A DNA stretch of 24,487 nucleotides, from assembly GCA_963617965.1 (NCBI GenBank), contig CAVEQO010000034.1, positions 1 through 24,487 of the forward strand, given 5' to 3'. The position numbers and the translations under genes were made by a program. The notes below the pieces were generated by a model. The model searched no databases. It saw only the letters and a program-made list of their open reading frames with translations, and was not told where the DNA came from. Position 1 is the first letter of the stretch. The number at the start of each line of letters is the position of its first letter. Below, in pieces: positions 15,801 to 22,238 of the stretch. The stretch is from UBA6382 sp963617965. Lineage in GTDB: Bacteria; Bacteroidota; Bacteroidia; Bacteroidales; Bacteroidaceae.

Positions 15801-18260
15801 TCAGGCTTCTTTTGCCGGAGAGTCTTCTTCGATGACAAAGTCAACGGGGTTGTCAACCTTGTCCCGCAGCAGGGCAACCGACAGCACGTCGCTTACGTTC
15901 TCCACGTACATGAACGTGATACCGTTGACATATATTTCCGGAATGTCCTCAATATCCTTGCGGTTGTCCTTGCAAAGTATGATGGTGCTGATGCCGGCTC
16001 TCTTCGCCGCAAGAATCTTTTCCTTTATCCCACCCACAGGCAGGACTTTGCCTCTTAGCGTTATTTCTCCAGTCATGGCGATTTTGTCTTTCACTTTCTT
16101 CTGCGTAAGGGCCGAGGCGATGGAGGTGGCTATTGTAATGCCTGCCGAGGGCCCGTCTTTTGGTGTGGCTCCCTCCGGAACGTGGATATGAATGTTGTAG
16201 TTGTTGAATATCCTGTAGTCTATGCCCAAATCTTCGGCGTGCGCCTTGATGTATTCAAGCGCAATGGTGGCGGATTCTTTCATGACATCACCAAGGTTGC
16301 CCGTGAGCGATATCTTTCCGCCCTTTCCCCTGCTCAGGCTTGTCTCGATAAACAGGATTTCGCCGCCGACCGAAGTCCATGCGAGTCCCGTCACCACACC
16401 GGCGTACTGATTTCCCTCGTAGATGTCGCGCGTGAACTGCGGCTTGCCCAGAAAAGTCCTGACATCAGCAGGCTTGATGGTTGTGGTGTCCATGTGTCCG
16501 TTGCGTGCATATTCGTAGTCCACCTTGCGGAAGATTTCGTTGATTTTCTTCTCCAGGCTTCTTACTCCGCTTTCCCTCGTGTAGTGTTCAATGATTTCCT
16601 CAAGAGCCTGTTTGCTGAACTTCAGCTGAGGCGTGTTCTGGAGCCCGTTTTCCGCCTTTGCCTTGGGCACCAGGTGGCGTTTGGCGATTTCTATTTTCTC
16701 TTCCGTGATGTAACCGCTCATTTCGATCATCTCCATACGGTCGCGCAGCGGACCGGGAATGGCGCTGATATTGTTTGCGGTGGTGATGAACATGACTTTT
16801 GACAAGTCGAAGTCCAGATCCACGAAATTGTCGTGGAAAGTGCTGTTCTGCTCCGGGTCAAGCACCTCGAGCAATGCCGATGTGGGGTCACCGTTCAGGG
16901 TCTGCTGTGTGACTTTGTCTATTTCGTCCAGAACGAATACCGGGTTGGAGGTTCCGCACTTTATCAGACTCTTGATGATCCTGCCGGGCATTGCTCCGAT
17001 GTAAGTGCGCCGGTGTCCGCGTATTTCCGCTTCGTCATGTACACCACCCAGCGAGATCCTCACGTATTTGCGTCCCATGGCAGAAGCGATGCTTTTGCCC
17101 AAAGAGGTCTTTCCTATTCCCGGAGGGCCGAACAGACAGATGATGGGAGCCTTGAAATCCCCGCGTATCTTTACGACCGCAAGGTGCTCAAGGATGCGTT
17201 CCTTGACTTTCTCTATTCCGTAGTGGTCGGTGTTGAGCGTCTTTTCCGCCTTGCGGATGTCTATATTGTCATCCGAGAACTTGTTCCACGGCAGACTGAG
17301 CACGGTCTGCAGATAGTTGTACTGCACGTTGTAGTCCGGGCTTTGCTGGTGCATATGCTCAAGTTTGCTGATTTCCTTTTCCAGCGAAGCCCTTGTGCCT
17401 TCGGGCATGGTGAGAGACGCCAGTTTTTCCTGGAACTCCATTATCTCGTTGGTGCTGTCATCTCCGAGTTCTTCCTGGATGTTGCGTATTTCCTGCTGGA
17501 GGAAATATTCGCGCTGTTGCTGGTCAAGGTCTTCCCTCGTTTTCCTCTGTATGTTGGCTTTGAGAGCCGCAAGCTGTATCTGCGTGTTGAGTATGGTCAG
17601 CAGTTTCATTGCCCTCTGCTTGGGGTTGGTTTCGCGCAGGATGCTTATTTTCTCGTCCGTGCCAAAAGCGATGTTGGTGCAGACGAAGTTCAGCAGGAAG
17701 ATTTTGTTCTTTATGTTGTTTATGGCGAAATTGCTTTCTTCGGCATGGCTGTCGCTAAGCGAAACCAACTTGTTCGTGTGCTCCCTGATAGAATCTATTA
17801 TCGCGGAGAATTCCCTGTCGTTCTCGCTGATATTCTTTTCGTGTAGCGGCATGGCGGCAACACGGTAAACTCCCTGCTTTTTCGTGAAGCCCGTGATGTA
17901 GAATCTGCAGAACCCCTGAAGCAGGGCAGTTATCCTGCCGTGAGGCAGTTCCAGTATGCGTATGACCTTAACGAACGTTCCCACATCATAGATGTCGTTT
18001 TTCTTCGGGTCGTCTATTTCCGGTCTGATTTGGGTCACGGCCCCGATTATGGTGTTTTTTTCCATGGCCTTGCGTACCACGGCGGTGGAAAACGGCCGCT
18101 CTATGGCTACTGGAACCACTATGCCGGGGAATATCGCCATGTTGCGGAGCGGTATTACTGGCACCGTGTCAGCATCCGGAGTGATGTTGAATATCTCCTC
18201 CACGTTGCCGTCAAAATCAGCAATGAGGGAATAAGGTGAGATGTTTGAATCTTCGCTCAT
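15801..18260 (-). CDS. lon: ATP-dependent protease Lon
   Basis: 819 residues. A cytoplasmic AAA+ serine protease that degrades misfolded and regulatory proteins. The N-terminal substrate-binding domain starts at VPVIPLRNMAIFPG, followed by a coiled-coil region. Walker A is GPPGIGKT (lysine at K384), Walker B is VFVLDEIDKV, and the AAA sensor regions are intact. The protease domain has the catalytic dyad S705 (DGPSAG) and K748 (GIKEKILAAK), 43 residues apart as in E. coli Lon (S679/K722). It is the first gene of a four-gene operon with tgt, the LPS permease and the DEAD-box helicase. Confidence 0.98.
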   Translation of the reverse strand: MSEDSNISPYSLIADFDGNVEEIFNITPDADTVPVIPLRNMAIFPGIVVPVAIERPFSTAVVRKAMEKNTIIGAVTQIRPEIDDPKKNDIYDVGTFVKVIRILELPHGRITALLQGFCRFYITGFTKKQGVYRVAAMPLHEKNISENDREFSAIIDSIREHTNKLVSLSDSHAEESNFAINNIKNKIFLLNFVCTNIAFGTDEKISILRETNPKQRAMKLLTILNTQIQLAALKANIQRKTREDLDQQQREYFLQQEIRNIQEELGDDSTNEIMEFQEKLASLTMPEGTRASLEKEISKLEHMHQQSPDYNVQYNYLQTVLSLPWNKFSDDNIDIRKAEKTLNTDHYGIEKVKERILEHLAVVKIRGDFKAPIICLFGPPGIGKTSLGKSIASAMGRKYVRISLGGVHDEAEIRGHRRTYIGAMPGRIIKSLIKCGTSNPVFVLDEIDKVTQQTLNGDPTSALLEVLDPEQNSTFHDNFVDLDFDLSKVMFITTANNISAIPGPLRDRMEMIEMSGYITEEKIEIAKRHLVPKAKAENGLQNTPQLKFSKQALEEIIEHYTRESGVRSLEKKINEIFRKVDYEYARNGHMDTTTIKPADVRTFLGKPQFTRDIYEGNQYAGVVTGLAWTSVGGEILFIETSLSRGKGGKISLTGNLGDVMKESATIALEYIKAHAEDLGIDYRIFNNYNIHIHVPEGATPKDGPSAGITIATSIASALTQKKVKDKIAMTGEITLRGKVLPVGGIKEKILAAKRAGISTIILCKDNRKDIEDIPEIYVNGITFMYVENVSDVLSVALLRDKVDNPVDFVIEEDSPAKEA

Positions 18261-18332
18261 GATATGGTGTTGTTAGTGATGGTTGGCAGCCCGAAACGGA
18301 CTGGCAGTATATCCTGTTGTTCAAAAGAATTG

Positions 18333-18340
18333 CAAAAATA
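18333..18340 (-). promoter_or_regulatory. Candidate -7 element for the lon operon
   Basis: The minus strand reads TATTTTTG followed by CA, matching TAnnTTTG. The inferred leader is about 65 bases. No clear -33 TTTG is present. No heat-shock-type inverted repeat was recognised nearby. Confidence 0.5.
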
Positions 18341-18403
18341 CTATTTTCCGATGACATTATTCTGCAGTGTAATGATAATATTTTATGATTCCACAAGGCA
18401 GGA

Positions 18404-18455
18404 CGGGTTTAGCCGTACCCGATGTCCCGCACTTCCGGTACGGGTTGTAAGCCCG
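18404..18455. repeat. Two-stage inverted repeat between lon and the winged-helix gene
   Basis: CGGGTTTA (18404-18411) pairs with TAAGCCCG (18448-18455) with one G-U, and inside it CCGTACC (18413-18419) pairs perfectly with GGTACGG (18437-18443). It lies in the 482-base gap between the divergent genes lon and the winged-helix gene, about 65 bases upstream of the lon -7 element and 130 upstream of the other promoter. No T run follows on either strand, so it is not an intrinsic terminator. The rest of 18456-18584 shows nothing recognisable. Confidence 0.5.
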
Positions 18456-18584
18456 ATGGCAATGCCGCACCAGACCGCAGGATGCTTTTTTGTAAAATGC
18501 ACGTGGTATTTTCTGCCATTTTGCACCATAACGCATAAAGTTTATAGGAAAAAGCCTGTTTTTTGTTGAAAATGTGTTGAAATC

Positions 18585-18615
18585 TTTGTGAGGAAAAGAA
18601 AAGGTTGTACTTTTG
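18585..18615 (+). promoter_or_regulatory. Promoter of the winged-helix gene
   Basis: TTTG (18585-18588), a 19-base spacer and TACTTTTG (18608-18615) match the Bacteroidetes -33/-7 consensus exactly, with CA following. The inferred start is near 18622, which leaves a leader of about 120 bases. This is the best-matching promoter in the window. Confidence 0.8.
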
Positions 18616-18621
18616 CATCAG

Positions 18622-18742
18622 GAACACGAAGGAAACAGCCAGTGGTGTTCTTGAGAATCTAACACCATGAAAACACCCTTTTGGGGTATGTGGCTGTACC
18701 GGTTGTCAGTCCTCAAAAATATTAACAAAAAAACGAAACGTT
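18622..18742 (+). ncRNA. Structured 5' leader (possible three-way junction)
   Basis: An outer stem ACAGCCA/TGGCTGT (18635-18641 with 18691-18697) encloses two hairpins. P2 is TGGTGTT/AACACCA (18643-18649 with 18661-18667, 11-nt loop). P3 is ACCC/GGGT (18675-18678 with 18684-18687). Both 7-bp stems are perfect. The fold sits directly downstream of a strong promoter and 45 bases before the ATG of the winged-helix gene. An ATG at 18667 lies at the base of P2. I do not recognise it as a known riboswitch class; a cis-regulatory role is inferred from position and pairing only. Confidence 0.45.
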
Positions 18743-18955
18743 ATGTTGCAAACAAAAGCAGGCACTATTGCAGGAGTGATATACGAGGCTCTTGCAGGAG
18801 AATCTGACGGACTGTCGTTCAAGGAGATCAAGAAAGCCACAAAGCTTACGGAGAAAGATTTTCTGTTGGGCTTGGGGTGGTTGCTCCGTGAAGACAAGCT
18901 CAGTGTTGCGGAAAGCGGCGTGGAGAAAGATCCCTATATCTACAGCCTCAAGTAA
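18743..18955 (+). CDS. Small winged helix-turn-helix protein (DUF2582-like)
   Basis: 70 residues, nearly the whole of a winged-helix fold. The predicted HTH lies in SFKEIKKATKLTEKDFLLGLGWLL and the wing in REDKLSVAESGVEKDPYIYSLK. It matches the small Bacteroidetes family annotated as winged helix-turn-helix domain-containing protein (DUF2582, PF10771), whose function is not established. Homologues are short and abundant, and a DNA-binding or chromatin-like role is only an inference. It is transcribed alone: a canonical promoter with a long structured leader precedes it and tandem terminators follow. Confidence 0.85.
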   Translation: MLQTKAGTIAGVIYEALAGESDGLSFKEIKKATKLTEKDFLLGLGWLLREDKLSVAESGVEKDPYIYSLK

Positions 18956-19019
18956 GGCTCGGAGAGAGATTCTTCGCACTTGCACTGAATTATCAAAGAA
19001 ACATCTTTTCATTTTGTTG

Positions 19020-19073
19020 TCCGGAATGTGTGGCGGGTTTGTAACCCTGCCATTATATTCCGGATTGTTTTTG
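19020..19073 (+). terminator. First of two tandem intrinsic terminators
   Basis: TCCGGAAT (19020-19027) pairs perfectly with ATTCCGGA (19057-19064). An inner stem (TGGC-GGG with CCC-T-GCCA, one bulge) extends it, and a T-rich tract (TTGTTTTTG) follows. It ends the winged-helix transcript. Confidence 0.85.
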
Positions 19074-19074
19074 T

Positions 19075-19110
19075 GCCCGGGGTCATCATTCCCCGGGCTG
19101 TTGTTTTTTT
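19075..19110 (+). terminator. Second tandem intrinsic terminator
   Basis: GCCCGGGG (19075-19082) and CCCCGGGC (19091-19098) form a perfect GC-only 8-bp stem with an 8-base loop, followed by TGTTGTTTTTTT. It lies directly behind the first terminator, so read-through into the lipid kinase gene should be low. Confidence 0.9.
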
Positions 19111-19160
19111 CGCCGGTCTTTTTGGCGGATGTGAAAGACGGGGTGTGTTCCATATTTTTA

Positions 19161-19168
19161 TAACTTTG
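19161..19168 (+). promoter_or_regulatory. Candidate -7 element for the lipid kinase gene
   Basis: TAACTTTG followed by CA matches the Bacteroidetes -7 consensus, 31 bases before the ATG and just downstream of the tandem terminators. No clear -33 TTTG is present. Confidence 0.6.
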
Positions 19169-19191
19169 CAAGGGTAAAACAGAGCATACGG

Positions 19192-20220
19192 ATGAGGAAA
19201 AAGAAAGTCTGGCTTATTGTCAACCCTGTTTCGGGAGGCATACCGAAAGACAGCATTGCCGGCACGGTTGGCGAGATTCTGTCTCCCGACTTGTATGACT
19301 GCCGGATATGCCACACGGAATATGCCGGCCATGGTGCCGTGCTGGCCGCCATGGCAGTGGAAAACGGCATAGACACGGTGGTTTCCGTGGGTGGAGACGG
19401 AACTGTCAACGAGGTTGCCCGTTCGCTGCTCCATTCGGGGACATCCCTTGGAATTGTGCCTTGCGGTTCGGGCAACGGGCTGGCGCGTCATCTGCAGATT
19501 CCAATGGATTTCCGCAAAGCTCTGGAGCTTGTTCGCGCCGGCAACAGCATATCCATTGACTACGGGCGGATAAACAACCGGCCTTTCTTCTGCACTTGCG
19601 GCATGGGCTATGATGCGGACGTGAGCTACAAGTTTTCCTCTTCAAGCAGGAGGGGGCTCAAGACTTATATCGAGAATGTGCTGGCAGGGTTGGCGAAATA
19701 CAAGCCCGAAGCCTACACGATTGTAGACAACAAGGTGGAGCGTACCTACAAGGCGTTCTGTATAGCTCTGGCCAATGCGTCGCAATACGGCAACAACGCT
19801 TATATAGCACCGGAGGCTTCAATGACCGACGGTCTGATGGACGTTACGGTCATTGAGCCGTTCCCCCTGATAGAGGCAGCATCAATGGCCTATATGCTCT
19901 TCAACGGGAAATTCAAGAAGGGGGCGAAACACATCAAGACATTCCGCACGAACAAGCTGACAGTCATCAGGGAGCAGCCCGGTGTGGTGCACTGTGACGG
20001 CGACCCCATGAAAACCACGAGTGTAATCAAGGTGGAGATTGTGCATGCCGGGCTTAAAGTGATAACGGAGAGCGATGCCTCGGCACATCCCGTGCCGATA
20101 TACCAGACAATAGGTGAGCAGGTCGGGCAACAGGTGATACCCGTTGTCTCCGCTTCGGCTGCGGCGTTCCGTCTGGCAAGCCAAACGATAGTGAACCTTT
20201 TCAAGCAACCCAAAAATTAG
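19192..20220 (+). CDS. Lipid kinase of the diacylglycerol/sphingosine kinase superfamily
   Basis: 342 residues, cytoplasmic or membrane-associated. It belongs to the DagK/YegS/LCB5 family that phosphorylates lipid hydroxyls with ATP. The N-terminal KKVWLIVNPVSGG and VSVGGDGTVNEV (GGDGT at 67-71) form the nucleotide site. The second motif is PCGSGNGLARHL (90-101). Many bacterial DagK proteins have a GTxNDFAR-type motif here, while eukaryotic sphingosine and ceramide kinases have a GSGN-type one. The C-terminal domain has YIAPEASMTDGLMDV and HCDGDP. The last 40 residues are an extra tail. spt lies 726 bases downstream, so diacylglycerol, sphingoid base and ceramide are all possible substrates. 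The sphingolipid option is an inference from motif and location. Confidence 0.92.
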   Translation: MRKKKVWLIVNPVSGGIPKDSIAGTVGEILSPDLYDCRICHTEYAGHGAVLAAMAVENGIDTVVSVGGDGTVNEVARSLLHSGTSLGIVPCGSGNGLARHLQIPMDFRKALELVRAGNSISIDYGRINNRPFFCTCGMGYDADVSYKFSSSSRRGLKTYIENVLAGLAKYKPEAYTIVDNKVERTYKAFCIALANASQYGNNAYIAPEASMTDGLMDVTVIEPFPLIEAASMAYMLFNGKFKKGAKHIKTFRTNKLTVIREQPGVVHCDGDPMKTTSVIKVEIVHAGLKVITESDASAHPVPIYQTIGEQVGQQVIPVVSASAAAFRLASQTIVNLFKQPKN

Positions 20221-20224
20221 TGCA

Positions 20225-20251
20225 GCGGTGTCATCTGTCAGGGTGCACCGC
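20225..20251. repeat. Hairpin between the lipid kinase and the small lipoprotein genes
   Basis: GCGGTG (20225-20230) pairs with CACCGC (20246-20251) across a 15-base loop, right after the kinase stop codon. There is no T run, so it may not stop transcription. The small lipoprotein gene shows no good promoter of its own and may be read from the kinase promoter. Confidence 0.35.
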
Positions 20252-20282
20252 AGGAAAACTTTAACATAAAACGCTTGTTCTC

Positions 20283-20621
20283 ATGAAGATGAATGCATCC
20301 AAGGCTTTTATTCTGGCAATCATGGCATTCGGGATGGTGTCGTGCGCCAGCGTCAGTAGCCGTCAGATGGTCGGTGCGTTTGGCAAAAGCACAAAACTGA
20401 CAGCGGAGGAGGACTCCCTCTTCAAGGCTGTTGTCCTGAAGCATGGTGACCTGCAACTGAAACCGCTCAAAGTCTCGCGACAGGTGGTGGCGGGTACCAA
20501 TTACCGCTACGAGTGTGTCGGCAAGGACAAGAGAAAGGTTGAAGTTGTCGTATACGAACCGCTCCCGGGACAGGGCGAGGCCCGAGTGCTGAGCGTTGAC
20601 GGCAAGGAGTACACGGAATAG
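20283..20621 (+). CDS. Small lipoprotein with a stefin/cystatin-like domain
   Basis: 112 residues. A lipoprotein signal ends at C21 (AFGMVSC). The residues after the cysteine (ASVSSRQ) lack the acidic surface-export signature seen in some Bacteroidetes lipoproteins, so the protein may face the periplasm. The mature part is about 92 residues, the size of a stefin. It has glycines near its N-terminus (G31, G34), a helix-like segment (TAEEDSLFKAVV) and RQVVAGTNYRYEC, which contains the cystatin first-loop motif QVVAG (67-71). Then comes VVVYEPLPGQGEARVL, with the second-loop LP at 94-95. The distance from Q67 to L94 is 27 residues, as between Q46 and L73 in human stefin A. Inhibition of papain-like cysteine proteases is inferred and the target is unknown. 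ATG at 20289 is an alternative start. Confidence 0.85.
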   Translation: MKMNASKAFILAIMAFGMVSCASVSSRQMVGAFGKSTKLTAEEDSLFKAVVLKHGDLQLKPLKVSRQVVAGTNYRYECVGKDKRKVEVVVYEPLPGQGEARVLSVDGKEYTE

Positions 20622-20873
20622 GTTCGGGTACTGTTGCGCATTCCTTTTTCCTGTCACGGGTTGATGCGGGTAGCCGCATCAGCCGTGTCTGCTGTATCTT
20701 GGAGCTTGTGCGGCACTCGTGGGCTGTTGTCTGTGCAGTCCTGTTTCTTGATTTGCTGTCTGATCGGAACAATATTGAAAAACAGATATAAAAATGACGG
20801 CATTTCCGGTGTGTCTGGTGCGTTTTCGGAGAATTATTCCATATTCTGTAAATAGTTATTAAATCATTTGTGT
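20622..20873. other. Gene-free gap with a strong hairpin
   Basis: No credible coding sequence. TGATGCGG (20662-20669) and CCGCATCA (20674-20681) form a perfect 8-bp stem with a 4-base loop about 40 bases after the lipoprotein stop codon. No T run follows, so it is a stable 3' end structure or transcript stabiliser rather than a classic terminator. The remaining sequence up to the spt promoter is increasingly AT-rich and otherwise featureless. Confidence 0.5.
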
Positions 20874-20881
20874 TACCTTTG
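20874..20881 (+). promoter_or_regulatory. Candidate -7 element for spt
   Basis: TACCTTTG followed by CA matches TAnnTTTG. The inferred start near 20888 gives a leader of about 59 bases. A perfect 6-bp hairpin (GTCGCC 20910-20915 with GGCGAC 20922-20927) lies within the leader, 20 bases before the ATG. Confidence 0.6.
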
Positions 20882-20946
20882 CAGGTGCTTTATGTTAAAA
20901 TGTTATGCGGTCGCCTCTGACGGCGACAAAATGTCAGTATCTTATC

Positions 20947-22134
20947 ATGGGATTATTACAAGATAGATTGAAGCAGTGGAGGCGTCCTCAGGAGTTCATG
21001 GCGGCGGGCATTTATCCTTATTTCCGTGAAATTACGGGAAAACAAGGCACAGAGGTAAATATCGACGGCAAGAGTGTCCTGATGTTCGGCTCGAATGCCT
21101 ATACCGGTCTTACCGGCGATCCCCGTGTAACAAAGGCTGCATCGGAGGCTTTGGAGAAATACGGCAGTGGTTGTGCTGGCTCGCGCTTTCTGAACGGAAC
21201 GCTGGACTTGCACGTAAGACTCGAAAAGGAGCTGGCTGAATTCGAGAGCAAAGACGAGGCTCTGGTTTTTTCCACTGGCTTTACCGTCAATTCAGGTGTC
21301 ATCGCATGCCTGACGGGGCGCAATGACTACATAATACGTGATGACCGCGACCACGCAAGCATCGTTGACGGCTGCCGCTTGTCGCTGAGCAGAAATCTGA
21401 AATACAGGCACAACGACATGGAAGATCTGGAGAGACAACTCCAGAAGTGTGAGCCTGATGCCGTGAAGCTTATTGTGGTTGACGGGGTGTTCTCCATGGA
21501 GGGAGACCTTGCCAAACTTCCGGAGATAGTACGCTTGAAACACAAATACAACGCTACCGTCATGGTGGACGAAGCTCACGGGATAGGAGTCTTCGGACGA
21601 CAGGGCAGGGGAGTCTGTGATCATTTCGGGCTGACGGACGAAGTGGATTTGATAATGGGCACATTCAGCAAGTCGCTTGCCGCTGTGGGAGGTTTCATTG
21701 CAGCGGACAAAGATCTGATAAACTGGATAAGGCATAATTGCCGCACCTACATATTCAGTGCTTCCAATACACCTGCCGCTACGGCGGCGGCCCTTGAAGC
21801 CCTCCATATCATTCAGAGCGAGCCAGAGATACTTGAAAAACTTTGGAATGTTACGGATTATGCCTTGACCCGTTTCAAGGAAGAGGGTTTTGAGATCGGC
21901 GACACGGAGAGTCCGATCATTCCCCTCTATGTGAGAGATACGGAACTGACGTTCCATGTTACGAAGAGTGCCTTCGAGGAGGGTGTCTTCATAAATCCGG
22001 TTATCCCTCCCGCATGTGCGCCGCAGGACACTCTGGTGCGTTTTGCGCTGATGGCGACGCATACGAAAGAGCAGGTTGAACGGGGTGTGCAGTCCTTGGT
22101 CAAGGTGTTCAGGAAATTTGACCTGCTGAAATGA
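20947..22134 (+). CDS. spt: Serine palmitoyltransferase
   Basis: 395 residues, started at MGLLQDRLKQW (20947) because the 14-codon extension upstream crosses a leader hairpin. It is a PLP-dependent alpha-oxoamine synthase that condenses serine with an acyl-CoA to make 3-ketosphinganine, the first step of sphingolipid synthesis in Bacteroidetes. The PLP lysine is K242 in GTFSKSLAAVGGF, the cofactor-binding D208 and H211 are in VMVDEAHGIG, and the stacking histidine is H136 in DHASIVDG. SNAYTGLTGDPRV and GSRFLNGTLDLH are typical. Related enzymes (2-amino-3-ketobutyrate CoA ligase, BioF) share these residues, but the N-terminus and overall wording fit the Bacteroidetes Spt clade. A strong terminator follows. 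Confidence 0.93.
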   Translation: MGLLQDRLKQWRRPQEFMAAGIYPYFREITGKQGTEVNIDGKSVLMFGSNAYTGLTGDPRVTKAASEALEKYGSGCAGSRFLNGTLDLHVRLEKELAEFESKDEALVFSTGFTVNSGVIACLTGRNDYIIRDDRDHASIVDGCRLSLSRNLKYRHNDMEDLERQLQKCEPDAVKLIVVDGVFSMEGDLAKLPEIVRLKHKYNATVMVDEAHGIGVFGRQGRGVCDHFGLTDEVDLIMGTFSKSLAAVGGFIAADKDLINWIRHNCRTYIFSASNTPAATAAALEALHIIQSEPEILEKLWNVTDYALTRFKEEGFEIGDTESPIIPLYVRDTELTFHVTKSAFEEGVFINPVIPPACAPQDTLVRFALMATHTKEQVERGVQSLVKVFRKFDLLK

Positions 22135-22153
22135 AAACGGGATAGAGTTGGGG

Positions 22154-22202
22154 AAGAACAATAATCAGACGTAGTGAGTTTTGATTGTTGTTCTTTTTTT
22201 TT
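22154..22202 (+). terminator. Intrinsic terminator of spt
   Basis: AAGAACAATAATCA (22154-22167) pairs with TGATTGTTGTTCTT (22182-22195) over 14 bp with one U-G wobble and a 14-base loop, followed by nine T residues (22194-22202). It ends spt and separates it from the GH3 gene. It also argues against GH3 start codons at or before 22185. Confidence 0.92.
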
Positions 22203-22238
22203 GAGAATATTTTGTTTAATGAGAAGATGTTATTTAAA

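Noticed and set aside
20905..20946. 14-codon extension of Spt
   Set aside because: It spans the leader hairpin, and MGLLQDRL is the usual Bacteroidetes Spt start.
20947..22134. Call as BioF or 2-amino-3-ketobutyrate CoA ligase
   Set aside because: The catalytic residues are shared by all three families, but the N-terminal sequence and the overall match fit the Bacteroidetes serine palmitoyltransferase group. No biotin or threonine catabolism genes are nearby.
22185..22238. 18-codon extension of the GH3 protein
   Set aside because: The start would lie inside the spt terminator stem and T run, and it would spoil the signal peptide.
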